A DNA stretch of 39,058 nucleotides from NCBI GenBank assembly GCA_009377505.1, contig WHTX01000007.1, forward strand, positions 1-39,058. The letters are read 5' to 3'. The position numbers and the translations under genes were made by a program. Position 1 is the stretch's first letter. Each line of letters starts with the position of its first letter. Shown piece by piece: positions 17,663 through 26,377 of the stretch. Source of the DNA: Acidimicrobiia bacterium. Lineage in GTDB: Bacteria; Actinomycetota; Acidimicrobiia; Acidimicrobiales; CAIXPF01. Under the pieces are notes generated by a model. It was not told where the DNA came from. It worked only from the letters and a program-made list of their open reading frames with translations, and did no database searches.

Positions 17663-18540
17663 CAGCGAGACCCCCTCTCGTCGCCCACGGCGTCGCCCAT
17701 GTCCCAGCGCACGGCGCCCACCCCGCACTTGAAGTTGTCATAGGCGGTGTAGCCGAGCACCTCGCAGCGGCGCTCCCCGATGGCCCCGAGCACGACGAAC
17801 CAGGCGTACAGCTCGGCGGTGCCCCCGGCGCCCGAGCGCTCCATCCGCTCCGGCGTCACGTCCGCCAGGAGCTTCTCGTGGTCGCCCCGTTCGAGCAGGC
17901 CGAGGAACCAGTGGTCGAAGTCCTCGTCGATGTAGAAGTACCGGGCCCCGCCGGGCTCGTGGGACAGCCCGCCCGAGCCGAAGAGCCCCACCCGCATCCC
18001 CGCCGGCAGGTCCTCCCGGATGATGTCGCCCAGCGCCCGTCCCACCTTGTAGCAGCGGTGCTGGTCGGGGATGGGCGGCACCGTGCAGTTCTGCAGCACC
18101 GGCACCACGGCCACCCCGTTCACGTCGAGGTCGCACAGCACGGTGGGCACGGACAGGTTGTCGTCGAAGCGGAGGTTCTCCTGCCGCCCGAAGAACTTGA
18201 CGCCTCGGCGGCCCATTCCCCGTAGCACCGCCTCGGCCACGTCGGTCCGGCCCGCCAGGGTGTAGGGGCGGCAGCCGATCCAGGGCTGGAACCAGTCGTA
18301 GGGCCCGTGGTGCTCGGCCGCCATGCCCAGGAGGAAGTCGGGGTACTCGAGGACCTTGGAGTTGGCCAGGTGGTCGTTGGCGAAGAGCACGAGCACGTCG
18401 AGCTCGGCGGCGGCGACCTCCTCGGCGATCCTGGCGTACATCGTGCGCATCGCGTCCTTGGACTCCTCCGGTGCGCTGTCGTACAAGCCGACCAGCCCGG
18501 GCGCGTGGCTCGCGGCCACCGCGCAGACGATCTCAGCCAT
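17662..18540 (-). CDS. Class III extradiol ring-cleavage dioxygenase catalytic subunit (LigB-like)
   Basis: MAEIVCAVAASHAPGL...LDVLVLFANDHLAN...VPVLQNCTVPPIPDQHRCYKVGRALGDIIRED...VGLFGSGGLSHEPGG; conserved SHAPG and GSGGLSH. Confidence 0.9.
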   Translation of the reverse strand: MAEIVCAVAASHAPGLVGLYDSAPEESKDAMRTMYARIAEEVAAAELDVLVLFANDHLANSKVLEYPDFLLGMAAEHHGPYDWFQPWIGCRPYTLAGRTDVAEAVLRGMGRRGVKFFGRQENLRFDDNLSVPTVLCDLDVNGVAVVPVLQNCTVPPIPDQHRCYKVGRALGDIIREDLPAGMRVGLFGSGGLSHEPGGARYFYIDEDFDHWFLGLLERGDHEKLLADVTPERMERSGAGGTAELYAWFVVLGAIGERRCEVLGYTAYDNFKCGVGAVRWDMGDAVGDERGSR

Positions 18541-18659
18541 GGGCCCTCCTCGGTTCCCCCTCCGCCCATGATCCCCCAACCAGCGGCTGAGGCCAACAGG
18601 GCTGCCCCTTCAGCGCCAGGGGCGTACGGTGACGCGAGCCGGCACACCCGGGGGGAACC

Positions 18660-19502
18660 ATGTCCGTACAGGCTGAGACCGACCTCGACCTCGACAGGGC
18701 GCGCCAGTTCGTGGAGGTGGCGAAGCTCCGGCGCAACGTCCGCTCCTTCGAGCCAGGCCGCCGCATCGCCCCGGAGGGGCTGCAGCTCATCTGCGAGGCG
18801 GGGCGCTGGGGCCCGAGCGGCGCCAACAGCCAGCCGTGGGAGTTCGTGGTGGTCGACGACCCCGAGCACCTGGCCCCGGTGGCCAAGCTCTTCGCCGAGC
18901 AGGCCGATCGCCTGAACCGGTACTGCAAGGGCTTCCCCCACGTGCACAAGAAGCACTGGGTGCACGAGGCCTCGGCCATCATCCTGCTCTTCGCCGATCC
19001 CCGCTGGTCCGAGGCCTACCCCAAGGCGCTGGAGCCGGCTGACGACGGCGACTACGTCGACAACCGCACGAACATCTTCCTCGTGTCGGTGGGCGCGGCG
19101 GCCCAGAACATGCACCTGGCGGCGGCGGCACTGGGCCTGTCGACCGCCTGGCTGTCGGGGGGAGGCGAGCCGACCACGGCCGCCGCGCTGCGTGGGCTGC
19201 TCGGCGTGCCCGAGCCCCTCGTGCCCTACGCCACCATCCCCATCGGCTGGCCGCACCGGCGCTCGGAGGACCGCTGGCGGCGGCCGCTCGAGGACGTCGT
19301 CCACAGCAACCGCCTCGACGTCTCCCGGGTGCGGAGTGCGGCCGACATCGAGCAGTACGTCCGCAAAGAGCGGGCCGACTCGATCTACCGGGACGCGACC
19401 ACCCGCGAGCGCCTGGTCGGTGGTGGCGCTGCTGGGGGCGGCGTTGGGGGCGGCGGGCCGCTCGGCGGGGGCGGGCAGGATGACACGGGCGGCCAGCCAT
19501 GA
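18660..19502 (+). CDS. Nitroreductase family protein with Gly-rich C-terminal tail
   Basis: KLRRNVRSFEPGRRIAPEGLQLICEAGRWGPSGANSQPWEFVVVDDPEHLAPVAKLF...VGAAAQNMHLAAAALGLSTAWLS; flavin nitroreductase motifs. Confidence 0.9.
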   Translation: MSVQAETDLDLDRARQFVEVAKLRRNVRSFEPGRRIAPEGLQLICEAGRWGPSGANSQPWEFVVVDDPEHLAPVAKLFAEQADRLNRYCKGFPHVHKKHWVHEASAIILLFADPRWSEAYPKALEPADDGDYVDNRTNIFLVSVGAAAQNMHLAAAALGLSTAWLSGGGEPTTAAALRGLLGVPEPLVPYATIPIGWPHRRSEDRWRRPLEDVVHSNRLDVSRVRSAADIEQYVRKERADSIYRDATTRERLVGGGAAGGGVGGGGPLGGGGQDDTGGQP

Positions 19503-20359
19503 GCGGCGACCGAGACGTCACGGTCTGTCTGACCTTCGACTTCGACGCCATCTCCATCTGGGTCGGGCCGAGGCACTCGAGGTCGCCGAACCTCATCGCC
19601 CGGGGCGAGTTCGGCGAGGTGGGGGCGAACCGCCTGGTCGACCTGCTGGACGAGCACGGCGTCCCCTCCACCTGGTTCATCCCCGGTCACACCATCGACA
19701 CCTTTCCCGAGGTGTGCGCCCGGGTGGCGGGTGCCGGCCACGAGGTCGGCTACCACGGCTACTGCCACGAGGCGCCCTCTTCCAAGGCGGACGAGGCCGA
19801 CGAGCGGGCGCTGCTCACCAAGGCCATGGGCCGCATCGAGGGCCTGACCGGGCGGCCGCCCGTCGGCCACCGCCTGCCCGGCGGCAACCTGGGGGAGCGC
19901 TGGGCCCGGCTCCTTCTCGAGTACGGCTTCTCCTACGACTCCTCCATGGCGCCCAACGACTTCGCCCCGACGTACTGCCGGCTCGGGGACGTGGTGCGCA
20001 CCGACGCGGCCTACGAGTTCGGGGCCGAGGTGGACCTCGTCGAGCTGCCCTTCGACTGGAGCCTCGACGACTGGCCCTACTTCTCCCCTGAGCCTCACCA
20101 CGACGGCCTGCGCTCGCCGAACGAGGTGTTCGACATCTGGGCCTCCGACTTCGAGTTCGTGTACCGCAAGCTGGGCACCGGCGTGTTCGTGCTGACCATG
20201 CACCCCCAGTGCATCGGGCGGGGCAGCCGGCTGTTGATGCTGGAGCGGCTCATCGCGCACATGAAGGCCCACGAGGGGGTGCGCTTCCGCACCATGGCCG
20301 AGGTGGCCGCCGAGTTCCGCGCCACCCGTCCCCTGGTTACGGCCACGGCCACCGGCTGA
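19499..20359 (+). CDS. Polysaccharide deacetylase (NodB-type) family protein
   Basis: VCLTFDFDAISIW...GVPSTWFIPGHTIDTFPEVCARVAGAGHEVGYHGYCHEAPSSKADE...GHRLPGGNLGERW; ATGA overlap with the nitroreductase stop. Confidence 0.87.
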   Translation: MSGDRDVTVCLTFDFDAISIWVGPRHSRSPNLIARGEFGEVGANRLVDLLDEHGVPSTWFIPGHTIDTFPEVCARVAGAGHEVGYHGYCHEAPSSKADEADERALLTKAMGRIEGLTGRPPVGHRLPGGNLGERWARLLLEYGFSYDSSMAPNDFAPTYCRLGDVVRTDAAYEFGAEVDLVELPFDWSLDDWPYFSPEPHHDGLRSPNEVFDIWASDFEFVYRKLGTGVFVLTMHPQCIGRGSRLLMLERLIAHMKAHEGVRFRTMAEVAAEFRATRPLVTATATG

Positions 20360-20416
20360 GGGCGCGGCCCGGGCGGGATCGTCAAGGTGGGGGCGTGGCT
20401 GCCGATCGTCGTCCTC

Positions 20417-21380
20417 ATGCCCTCGCCGCGTCGCCGACGCACCGCCCGCCTGACCGCCATCGTCCTCGCCGCTGCCGCTTCCGGCCTCGCCGGCGGCGTG
20501 CTCGCCGCCGCCCCCGCCTCCGCCGAGCCGGCGCCTGGCGGCAGCGTGGTCCATGCCTGCGGAGCGGGAGTGGGGGGAGGGGTCAGCGGTGCCGCATGTG
20601 GCAGCGAGCCGACCAAACATCACCGTGGTCCCTGAACCGGTGACCGCCGGCGACCTGCTCACGGTCAGGTTCGAGTGCGATGGCCACGAGACAAGCGCAG
20701 CGGCAACCGTCTCCGCCCCCGAGCTCCCCGCCACGCTGGACCTGACTCGGACAGGCGGCCCCGGCGCCCACACCGCCAGCGGGCAGGTCCCGCACGACTG
20801 GGCTGGGGGAACCGGCAGCGTCACGGTGACCTGTGACTATGACGGGTACGAGCTCACCGACACCGCCGACTTCGGCCTGGTCGCCGCACCTCCGACCACC
20901 ACGACGGCCGCACCCACCACCACGACGGCTCCGACGACCACGACGGCGGCCTTGCCGGCGTCGCCGCCGCCGTCTGCCGGCACGCTCGACGTGTCCGTCG
21001 TGTCGCTCCAGCCGGAGGGGACGACGGAGCTGGTGGCCACCGGCTACCAGCCGGGCACGGACGTGCGCTTCGTGATCTACTCCGAGCCGGTGCTCCTGGG
21101 CTCGGCCGTTGTCGGGCCCGACGGCGTGGCCCGCCTCCTCGCCACCCTGCCCGCCGGTCTCCCCCTCGGCGAGCACACCGTCGTCTCCCTGGGCCTGGCA
21201 CCGGAGGGCACCGAGCGGGTGCTGAGCCAGTCGGTCACGGTGGCCGACGCGGCCCCCGCCCCCGCCACCTTGGCCCGCACCGGCAGCGCGTCGGCCCAGC
21301 TCACGCTGCTGGGGACGCTGCTGGTGGCCGCGGGCGTCCTGGTCCTCGCCGCGCACCGTCGACGCTTCGCCCCGTCCTGA
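20417..21380 (+). CDS. Secreted sortase-anchored-type protein (LARTG variant), signal peptide and mature part in different frames
   Basis: Signal peptide MPSPRRRRTARLTAIVLAAAASGLAGGVLAAAPASAEP (ORF 20387..20635); mature part NITVVPEPVTAGDLLTVRFECDG...Thr-rich linker...LARTGSASAQLTLLGTLLVAAGVLVLAAHRRR (ORF 20553..21380). Frames join near AAA at 20615-20617. Confidence 0.75.
20895..20950. repeat. Low-complexity Thr-rich linker repeat
   Basis: PPTTTTAAPTTTTAPTTTTAAL encoded by reiterated ACCACCACGACGGC-type units. Confidence 0.8.
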
Positions 21381-21551
21381 CCGGCCGCCGTCGGGGCACG
21401 AGCAGTCCGGGCGCCCTGGCGCCCGCCGGGCGGCGGCATCCAACGCACCCAGAGCTGACCGGGGAGGCCGCGGCCGGGCCTCCGGGTGCGTCTCATGCCG
21501 CTGGCCGGGCTCGAGCGCACCCGGGCTCGTTGAACCGGGGATCGCCCGGCA

Positions 21552-21605
21552 CCTGCGGTCGAGCCGCCTGCGGTCGGGGCGCCTGCGGTCGAGCCGCCTG
21601 CGGCG
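21552..21605. repeat. 15-bp tandem repeat, about 3.5 copies
   Basis: cctgcggtcgagccg / cctgcggtcggggcg / cctgcggtcgagccg / cctgcggcg. Confidence 0.85.
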
Positions 21606-21714
21606 TTCGGGCGGCGAGAGGCCCCTGTGGGGCGAGCTCGATGCCGCGGTCGGCCGGGCCTGAGCGCGCCCAGACCCAGACCGCCCGGCCCGAGCGACCG
21701 GGCCGGGCGCACCG

Positions 21715-22611
21715 TTACAGCTTGCTGAGCACCTCGTCGGCGAAGCGGCGCACGGCCGTCTCGGGGTCGCCCATCCGCAGGGCGTGGGCGTTGACCAGCA
21801 GGCGCGACACGCCGGCGTCCTCGTACGCCCGGGCGCCGTCGAGTCCCTCGCGGCCGTGGTTCCAGTAGGCGGTGAGCTCGAGGGAGGCCGGGTCGCGGCC
21901 CTGCCGTTCGCACTCGGCGCGGAGCTTGCCCATCAGCTCGGCGAAGTGCTCGAGGTCGCGGTGGATGACGTACCAGCCGTCGCCCCGGGCCACGACGCGG
22001 CGGATGGCGGCGGCCGAGGTGCCGCCGACGACGACGGGCACGCCCGGTCGCCCCCCGCCATCGGGCCCGCTGGCCTGCTGCGCCGGGGTGGGCTGCATCT
22101 TCCAGCCGTGCCAGTCGACGAAGCGGCCTCGCAGCTCGACCGTCTCGCCCGTCCACGCCGCCCGCATGGCGTCGATGTACTCGTCTGCCCGGGCGCCCCG
22201 GTCCTCGAAGGGGACGCCGAGGGCGTCGAACTCCTCCTTCAGCCAGCCCACGCCCAGGCCGAGCATGAGCCGTCCCCCGGAGAGGTGGTCGATGGAGGAG
22301 GCCTGCTTGGCCAGGTACAGCGGGTTGACCTGGGTGAGGATGTTCACCCCGGTGCCGAGCCGGAGCCGTTCGGTGGTAGCCGCGGCCCAGGAGAGGGCGA
22401 TGAGGGGGTCGACGAAGCGGTCCGAGCCCGAGACGGTCAGCTTCCCCTTGGGGTTGTAGGGGTACACCGAGTCGTAGTCGTCGGGGATGATGACGTGCTC
22501 GAACGTCCACACCGACTCGTAGCCGAGCTCCTCGAGCAGGCGGGAGAATCGGCCGAGGAACCCGGGAGCGAGGTAGCCGCCGGTGTTGACGGGGACGACG
22601 CCGACCTTCAC
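21715..22611 (-). CDS. LLM class F420-dependent oxidoreductase
   Basis: MKVGVVPVNTGGYLAPGFLGRFSRLLEELGYESVWTFEHVIIPDDYDSVYPYNPKGKL...RLRLGTGVNILTQVNPLYLAKQASSIDHLSGGRLMLGLGVGWLKEEFDALG. Confidence 0.9.
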   Translation of the reverse strand: MKVGVVPVNTGGYLAPGFLGRFSRLLEELGYESVWTFEHVIIPDDYDSVYPYNPKGKLTVSGSDRFVDPLIALSWAAATTERLRLGTGVNILTQVNPLYLAKQASSIDHLSGGRLMLGLGVGWLKEEFDALGVPFEDRGARADEYIDAMRAAWTGETVELRGRFVDWHGWKMQPTPAQQASGPDGGGRPGVPVVVGGTSAAAIRRVVARGDGWYVIHRDLEHFAELMGKLRAECERQGRDPASLELTAYWNHGREGLDGARAYEDAGVSRLLVNAHALRMGDPETAVRRFADEVLSKL

Positions 22612-23018
22612 GACGTGACCAGCCCGAAGGCCCGAGCGGCGTAGAGCGAGTCGGCGTACTCGTCGAGGCGGGTGATCTTGCCGTCCTGGCAGGTGTAGAC
22701 CCAGGCGTACTCGTTGCGGTAGTCGCCGCCCTTGCGGATCTTTCCCGTGACCCGCTGGAGCGCGACGGCCGTGTCGCCGTCGGCGATGATCTTGTGGAGG
22801 GTGCGCTCGATGGTGTCCACGTCGAGGACCTTGCCGATGGCGCCGCCGGCGAGGGCGGCCACCGCCGCGTCGCGGCCCTCGAAGGGGCCGATGCCCATGC
22901 TCGGCGGCGGGTACCAGCTGGCGTCCTCGCTGAGCAGGGCCGTCATGGCGCCGGCGTCGTTGGCGGCCCGGGCCTCGAGGAACCGCTGGACGAGTTGGCG
23001 GGTGGCTTCGGTGTCCAT
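22608..23018 (-). CDS. SnoaL-like / NTF2-family protein
   Basis: MDTEATRQLVQRFLEARAANDAGAMTALLSEDASWYPPPSMGIGPFEGRDAAVAAL...; stop overlaps the LLM start as GTGA. Confidence 0.82.
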   Translation of the reverse strand: MDTEATRQLVQRFLEARAANDAGAMTALLSEDASWYPPPSMGIGPFEGRDAAVAALAGGAIGKVLDVDTIERTLHKIIADGDTAVALQRVTGKIRKGGDYRNEYAWVYTCQDGKITRLDEYADSLYAARAFGLVTS

Positions 23019-23040
23019 GGCCTCGTTGTAGCCCACATCT

Positions 23041-23445
23041 GTGGCAGCGTGGCGGGGTGCGCGGAGCCCGGTGTCCGTGAGCAGCGGTGGGGCCGAGCCC
23101 GGCCTGCTCGTCGACCTGGGCCTACTGGTGTCGGCCGAGGGAGCCGACGGGGCGCTGTGGAGCCTGCCCCACGGCGGTGACCTCGATGCCAACCTGGTCC
23201 GGCTGAGCGCCGGCGCCGAGATCGGCGAGCACCGCAACGACGAGGTCGACGTGCTGCTCTCGGTGCTGGCGGGGAGCGGCACGCTGGTCGTGGACGGCGT
23301 CGTCCACGACCTCACCGCCGGCCACCTGGCGCTCGTCGCTCGGGGAGGCCGGCGGGCGGTGCGGGCGGCGGCCGAGGGCATCGTCTACCTCAGCATCCAC
23401 CGCAGCCGTAGCGGCCTCTCGATCGGGCCGCGGCGAGCCCGGTAG
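23041..23445 (+). CDS. Cupin-domain protein
   Basis: LVRLSAGAEIGEHRNDEVDVLLSVLAGSGTLVVDGVVHDLTAGHLALVARGGRRAVRA; cupin-like motif pair. Confidence 0.65.
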   Translation: MAAWRGARSPVSVSSGGAEPGLLVDLGLLVSAEGADGALWSLPHGGDLDANLVRLSAGAEIGEHRNDEVDVLLSVLAGSGTLVVDGVVHDLTAGHLALVARGGRRAVRAAAEGIVYLSIHRSRSGLSIGPRRAR

Positions 23446-23578
23446 CGTTGCGGCGCCCCCGAGCGCCCATTCGCCGCCTCGAAGCGGGCACGCCTCGCCG
23501 GGCTCGACCGGGAAGGGGCCGGCTGTCGGGGGGTCGGCGGTGCTGGGCGGGGTGCCCGGGCCGGGTGCACCGGCTGGT

Positions 23579-23617
23579 GCGAAGGATCCTGCACGGTGGC
23601 GGTGGACGATCCTTCGC
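23579..23617. terminator. Inverted repeat GCGAAGGATC-N19-GATCCTTCGC between convergent genes; possible bidirectional terminator
   Basis: Perfect 10-bp stem (23579-23588 / 23608-23617); no T-tract seen. Confidence 0.4.
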
Positions 23618-23811
23618 GCCCCGAGGTGGCGACATCCGTGACGGCCAGCGTTCTGGCGGTCGCTCAGCGCAGACCGGCGGGGCGGCGCCGATTCGACGTC
23701 GATTCGACGCGCATGATCGACCAGGCGACGGACAGGGCTGTGACCTGCGATTTCGCCCCCGCCCAGCTGGCCCGCCGATTCGCCCGGCGACTTCGGTGGA
23801 GGGACGGCGAA

Positions 23812-24756
23812 TCAACCGCCGACCCCGGCGGCCAGCGTCGCCGGGTCGACGTTGCCACCGCACACGATCACGCCCACGGCCTCCCCGCCCGCCGGCCACC
23901 ACGCGCCGCTGAGCAGCGCCGCCAGCGCCGTGGCGCCCCCCGGCTCCGCCGCCACCCGGCAGTGCTCCCACAGCCAGTGCTGCGCGGCCACGATCGACGC
24001 GTCGGTCACCTTCACCGCCTCGTCCACCCAGCGCGACGATGCCTCCCAGGCCAATTCGCCGACCTGGCGGGCCCCCAGCGAATCGGCCGCGACCCCGGCA
24101 ACCTCCACCGCCACTGGGCCCCCAGCCGCACGCGCCGCCGCCAGGCAGGCGCTGAGCTCGGGCTCGACGGACACCACTCGCGCCCGCCCCCGGTACCAGG
24201 AGGCGACACCCCCGATGAGCCCGCCCCCGCCCACGGCCACGAGCACGGCGCCGAGCCCGGGAGCCTGCTCGGCCAGCTCCAGGCCGACGGTGCCCTGCCC
24301 GGCCACGACGGCGGGCTCGTCGTAGGGATGGATGCGCAGGGCGCCCGTCTCGGCCACGAAGCGGTCGCACGCCAGTTGGGCATCGGCGTAGGCCTCGCCC
24401 ACCACCCGCACCTCGGCGCCATACGCGGCGATACGGGCACGCTTGGTGGGCGAGGTCATCTCCGGCACGAACACGGTGGCGGTGTGGCCGAAGCGCCGGG
24501 CGGCCCAGGCCACGGCCTGGCCATGGTTCCCGCCCGACGCCGCCGCAACTCCCGCCGCAGGAACCGAGCCACTGAGCAGGGCGTTCGTCGTGCCCCGGGG
24601 CTTGAACGAGCCCGTCACCTGGGCCAGCTCCAGCTTGAGGGTGACGGGTGGCCCGCTGAGGCCCAGCTCGTCCGCCGCCACCTCGAGCACCGGGGTTCGC
24701 CGCACGTGGGGCGCGATGCGCCCCAGCGCAGCGGTGATCTCCTCGGGCCCGATCAC
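23812..24756 (-). CDS. PLP-dependent serine/threonine dehydratase family protein
   Basis: VIGPEEITAALGRIAPHVRRTPVLE...KLELAQVTGSFKPRGTTNALL (SFKxRG PLP lysine), AAASGGNHGQAVAWAARRFG, AVGGGGLIGGVASWYRG. Confidence 0.9.
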   Translation of the reverse strand: MIGPEEITAALGRIAPHVRRTPVLEVAADELGLSGPPVTLKLELAQVTGSFKPRGTTNALLSGSVPAAGVAAASGGNHGQAVAWAARRFGHTATVFVPEMTSPTKRARIAAYGAEVRVVGEAYADAQLACDRFVAETGALRIHPYDEPAVVAGQGTVGLELAEQAPGLGAVLVAVGGGGLIGGVASWYRGRARVVSVEPELSACLAAARAAGGPVAVEVAGVAADSLGARQVGELAWEASSRWVDEAVKVTDASIVAAQHWLWEHCRVAAEPGGATALAALLSGAWWPAGGEAVGVIVCGGNVDPATLAAGVGG

Positions 24757-24834
24757 GGCGGCCGAGCCTAGGTGCCGCCGCCCCCCACCAGCGTCAGCCG
24801 GCGCCCCCGCGCCGGCCGCTCTAGGGTCCCGCGC

Positions 24835-25827
24835 ATGCAGCACGTGCAGCTGGGCCGCACCGGCCTGCAGGTCTCGAAGCTCTGCCTCGGCACCATGACC
24901 TTCGGGCTTCAGTGCGACGAGGAGAGGAGCCGGGCCATCCTCGACCGCGCCGCGGAGGGCGGCATCACCTTCCTCGACACGGCCGACGCCTACCCCATCG
25001 GCGGGCAGGGGGCGGAGCGGGGGCGGACCGAGGAGATCCTCGGCCGCTGGCTGGCCGGCCGGCGCGACGACTACGTGCTGGCGACGAAGTGCGGCGTGCC
25101 CATGAGCCGGCGGCGCTGGGACAGGGGCGGGTCTCGCAAGCACATCCTCGACGCCGTGGACGGCTCCCTGCGCCGCCTCCAGACCGACTACATCGACCTC
25201 TACCAGCTCCATCTCGACGACCTGCACACCCCGCTCGACGAGACGATCGCCGCGTTCGACCACCTCGTGCAGGTGGGCAAGGTCCGCTACGTGGGCTGCT
25301 CGAACTACAGCGCGTGGCGGCTGGCCCGCGCCCTCGGCCGGGCGGAGGTCCTCGGCGCCGCCCGCTACGACTGCGTGCAGCCCCGCTACAACCTCCTCCA
25401 CCGCGCCGCCGAGCGTGACCTGTTCGAGCTGTGCGAGGCCGAGGGCGTCGGCGTCATCCCCTACAACCCGATCGCCGGCGGCATGCTCAGCGGCAAGCAC
25501 CGCCGCGGCGACGCCCCCACCGAGGGCACTCGCTTCACTTTGGGCACGGCGGCCGGGCGCTACCAGGACCGCTACTGGCACGATTCGACCTTCGACACCG
25601 TGGAGCGGCTGGGCGCGCTGGCCGAGGGCGCAGCCATGAGCCTCGTCACCTTGGCCGCGGCCTGGTGCCTGGCCCAGCCCGCCGTCACCGCCCCCATCGT
25701 CGGGGCCTCCAAGCCCGAGCAGCTCGTCGACGCCCTCGTCGCGGCTGACACCGCGCTCGCCCCCGACCTGCAAGCCGAGGTCGACGAGCTGACCCGTCCC
25801 TACCGCCTCGTCGAACAGCAGCGCTAG
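24835..25827 (+). CDS. Aldo/keto reductase
   Basis: MQHVQLGRTGLQVSKLCLGTMTFGLQ...ITFLDTADAYPIGG...YIDLYQLHLDDLHTPLDETIAAFDHLVQVGKVRYVGCSNYSAW. Confidence 0.93.
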   Translation: MQHVQLGRTGLQVSKLCLGTMTFGLQCDEERSRAILDRAAEGGITFLDTADAYPIGGQGAERGRTEEILGRWLAGRRDDYVLATKCGVPMSRRRWDRGGSRKHILDAVDGSLRRLQTDYIDLYQLHLDDLHTPLDETIAAFDHLVQVGKVRYVGCSNYSAWRLARALGRAEVLGAARYDCVQPRYNLLHRAAERDLFELCEAEGVGVIPYNPIAGGMLSGKHRRGDAPTEGTRFTLGTAAGRYQDRYWHDSTFDTVERLGALAEGAAMSLVTLAAAWCLAQPAVTAPIVGASKPEQLVDALVAADTALAPDLQAEVDELTRPYRLVEQQR

Positions 25828-25839
25828 CCGGCGACGCGG

Positions 25840-26223
25840 TCAGCGGCCCGTCTCGCAGGTGGGGAGGTCCGGTCCCAGCACCGCTCCCGGGACTTCCACG
25901 ATCCCGAGCTCGACATAGAGCCGTGACGTCGGGTCGACGACGGGTGGGTAGCAGGCCGGCCCCCGGCCAGCTGCACAGGTCGGCACCTCAGGTCCCAGGT
26001 CTGAGCCGATCGAGCTCGCCACCAGGGCGACCTGGCCCGCCACTTCCTCCACGCCGATCTCGGTGTACAGGCGTGACACGGGGTCGACGACCGGGGCACG
26101 GCACTCGTCCACCACGCCCGCGGAGGGTGCTGCGCCCGCCGTAGCACGATCGAGCACCCCCGAGGTCAGCATCGTCGCACCGATCGCCACGGCCACAGCT
26201 CGCTTCACCACCTGGCTGGTCAT
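25840..26223 (-). CDS. Small secreted protein with two Cys-containing internal repeats
   Basis: Signal-like N-terminus VVKRAVAVAIGATMLTSG; repeats CRAPVVDPVSRLYTEIGVEEVAGQVALVASSIGSDLGPEVPTC and CYPPVVDPTSRLYVELGIVEVPGAVLGPDLPTC. Confidence 0.7.
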   Translation of the reverse strand: MTSQVVKRAVAVAIGATMLTSGVLDRATAGAAPSAGVVDECRAPVVDPVSRLYTEIGVEEVAGQVALVASSIGSDLGPEVPTCAAGRGPACYPPVVDPTSRLYVELGIVEVPGAVLGPDLPTCETGR

Positions 26224-26285
26224 GTCCACCCTCGAATCTGGTCGGTCCCCTGTTGGTTTCCGGCGGCCACCGTGGGCCAGGGCCC

Positions 26286-26314
26286 TTGACATGCGGTTGA
26301 CCTCTGCTTGCAAG
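26286..26314 (+). promoter_or_regulatory. Candidate SARP-type operator: three direct repeats at 11-bp spacing
   Basis: TTGACAT (26286), TTGACCT (26297), TTGCAAG (26308), about 64-92 bp upstream of the SARP ATG at 26378. Confidence 0.45.
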
Positions 26315-26377
26315 GTGACGGAGGCGCAGGCGCCTCGGACGTGGGCGGGCCTGCAAGGGCGTCAGTCGGGAGGGGCG

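Noticed and set aside
23446-23811. Small ORFs in the gap between the cupin and dehydratase genes
   Set aside because: No motif or plausible start/RBS; only a hairpin and short ATTCGACG repeats are visible.
24757-25773. N-terminal extension of the dehydratase ORF (653 aa)
   Set aside because: Antisense to the aldo/keto reductase; PLP enzyme starts at 24756.
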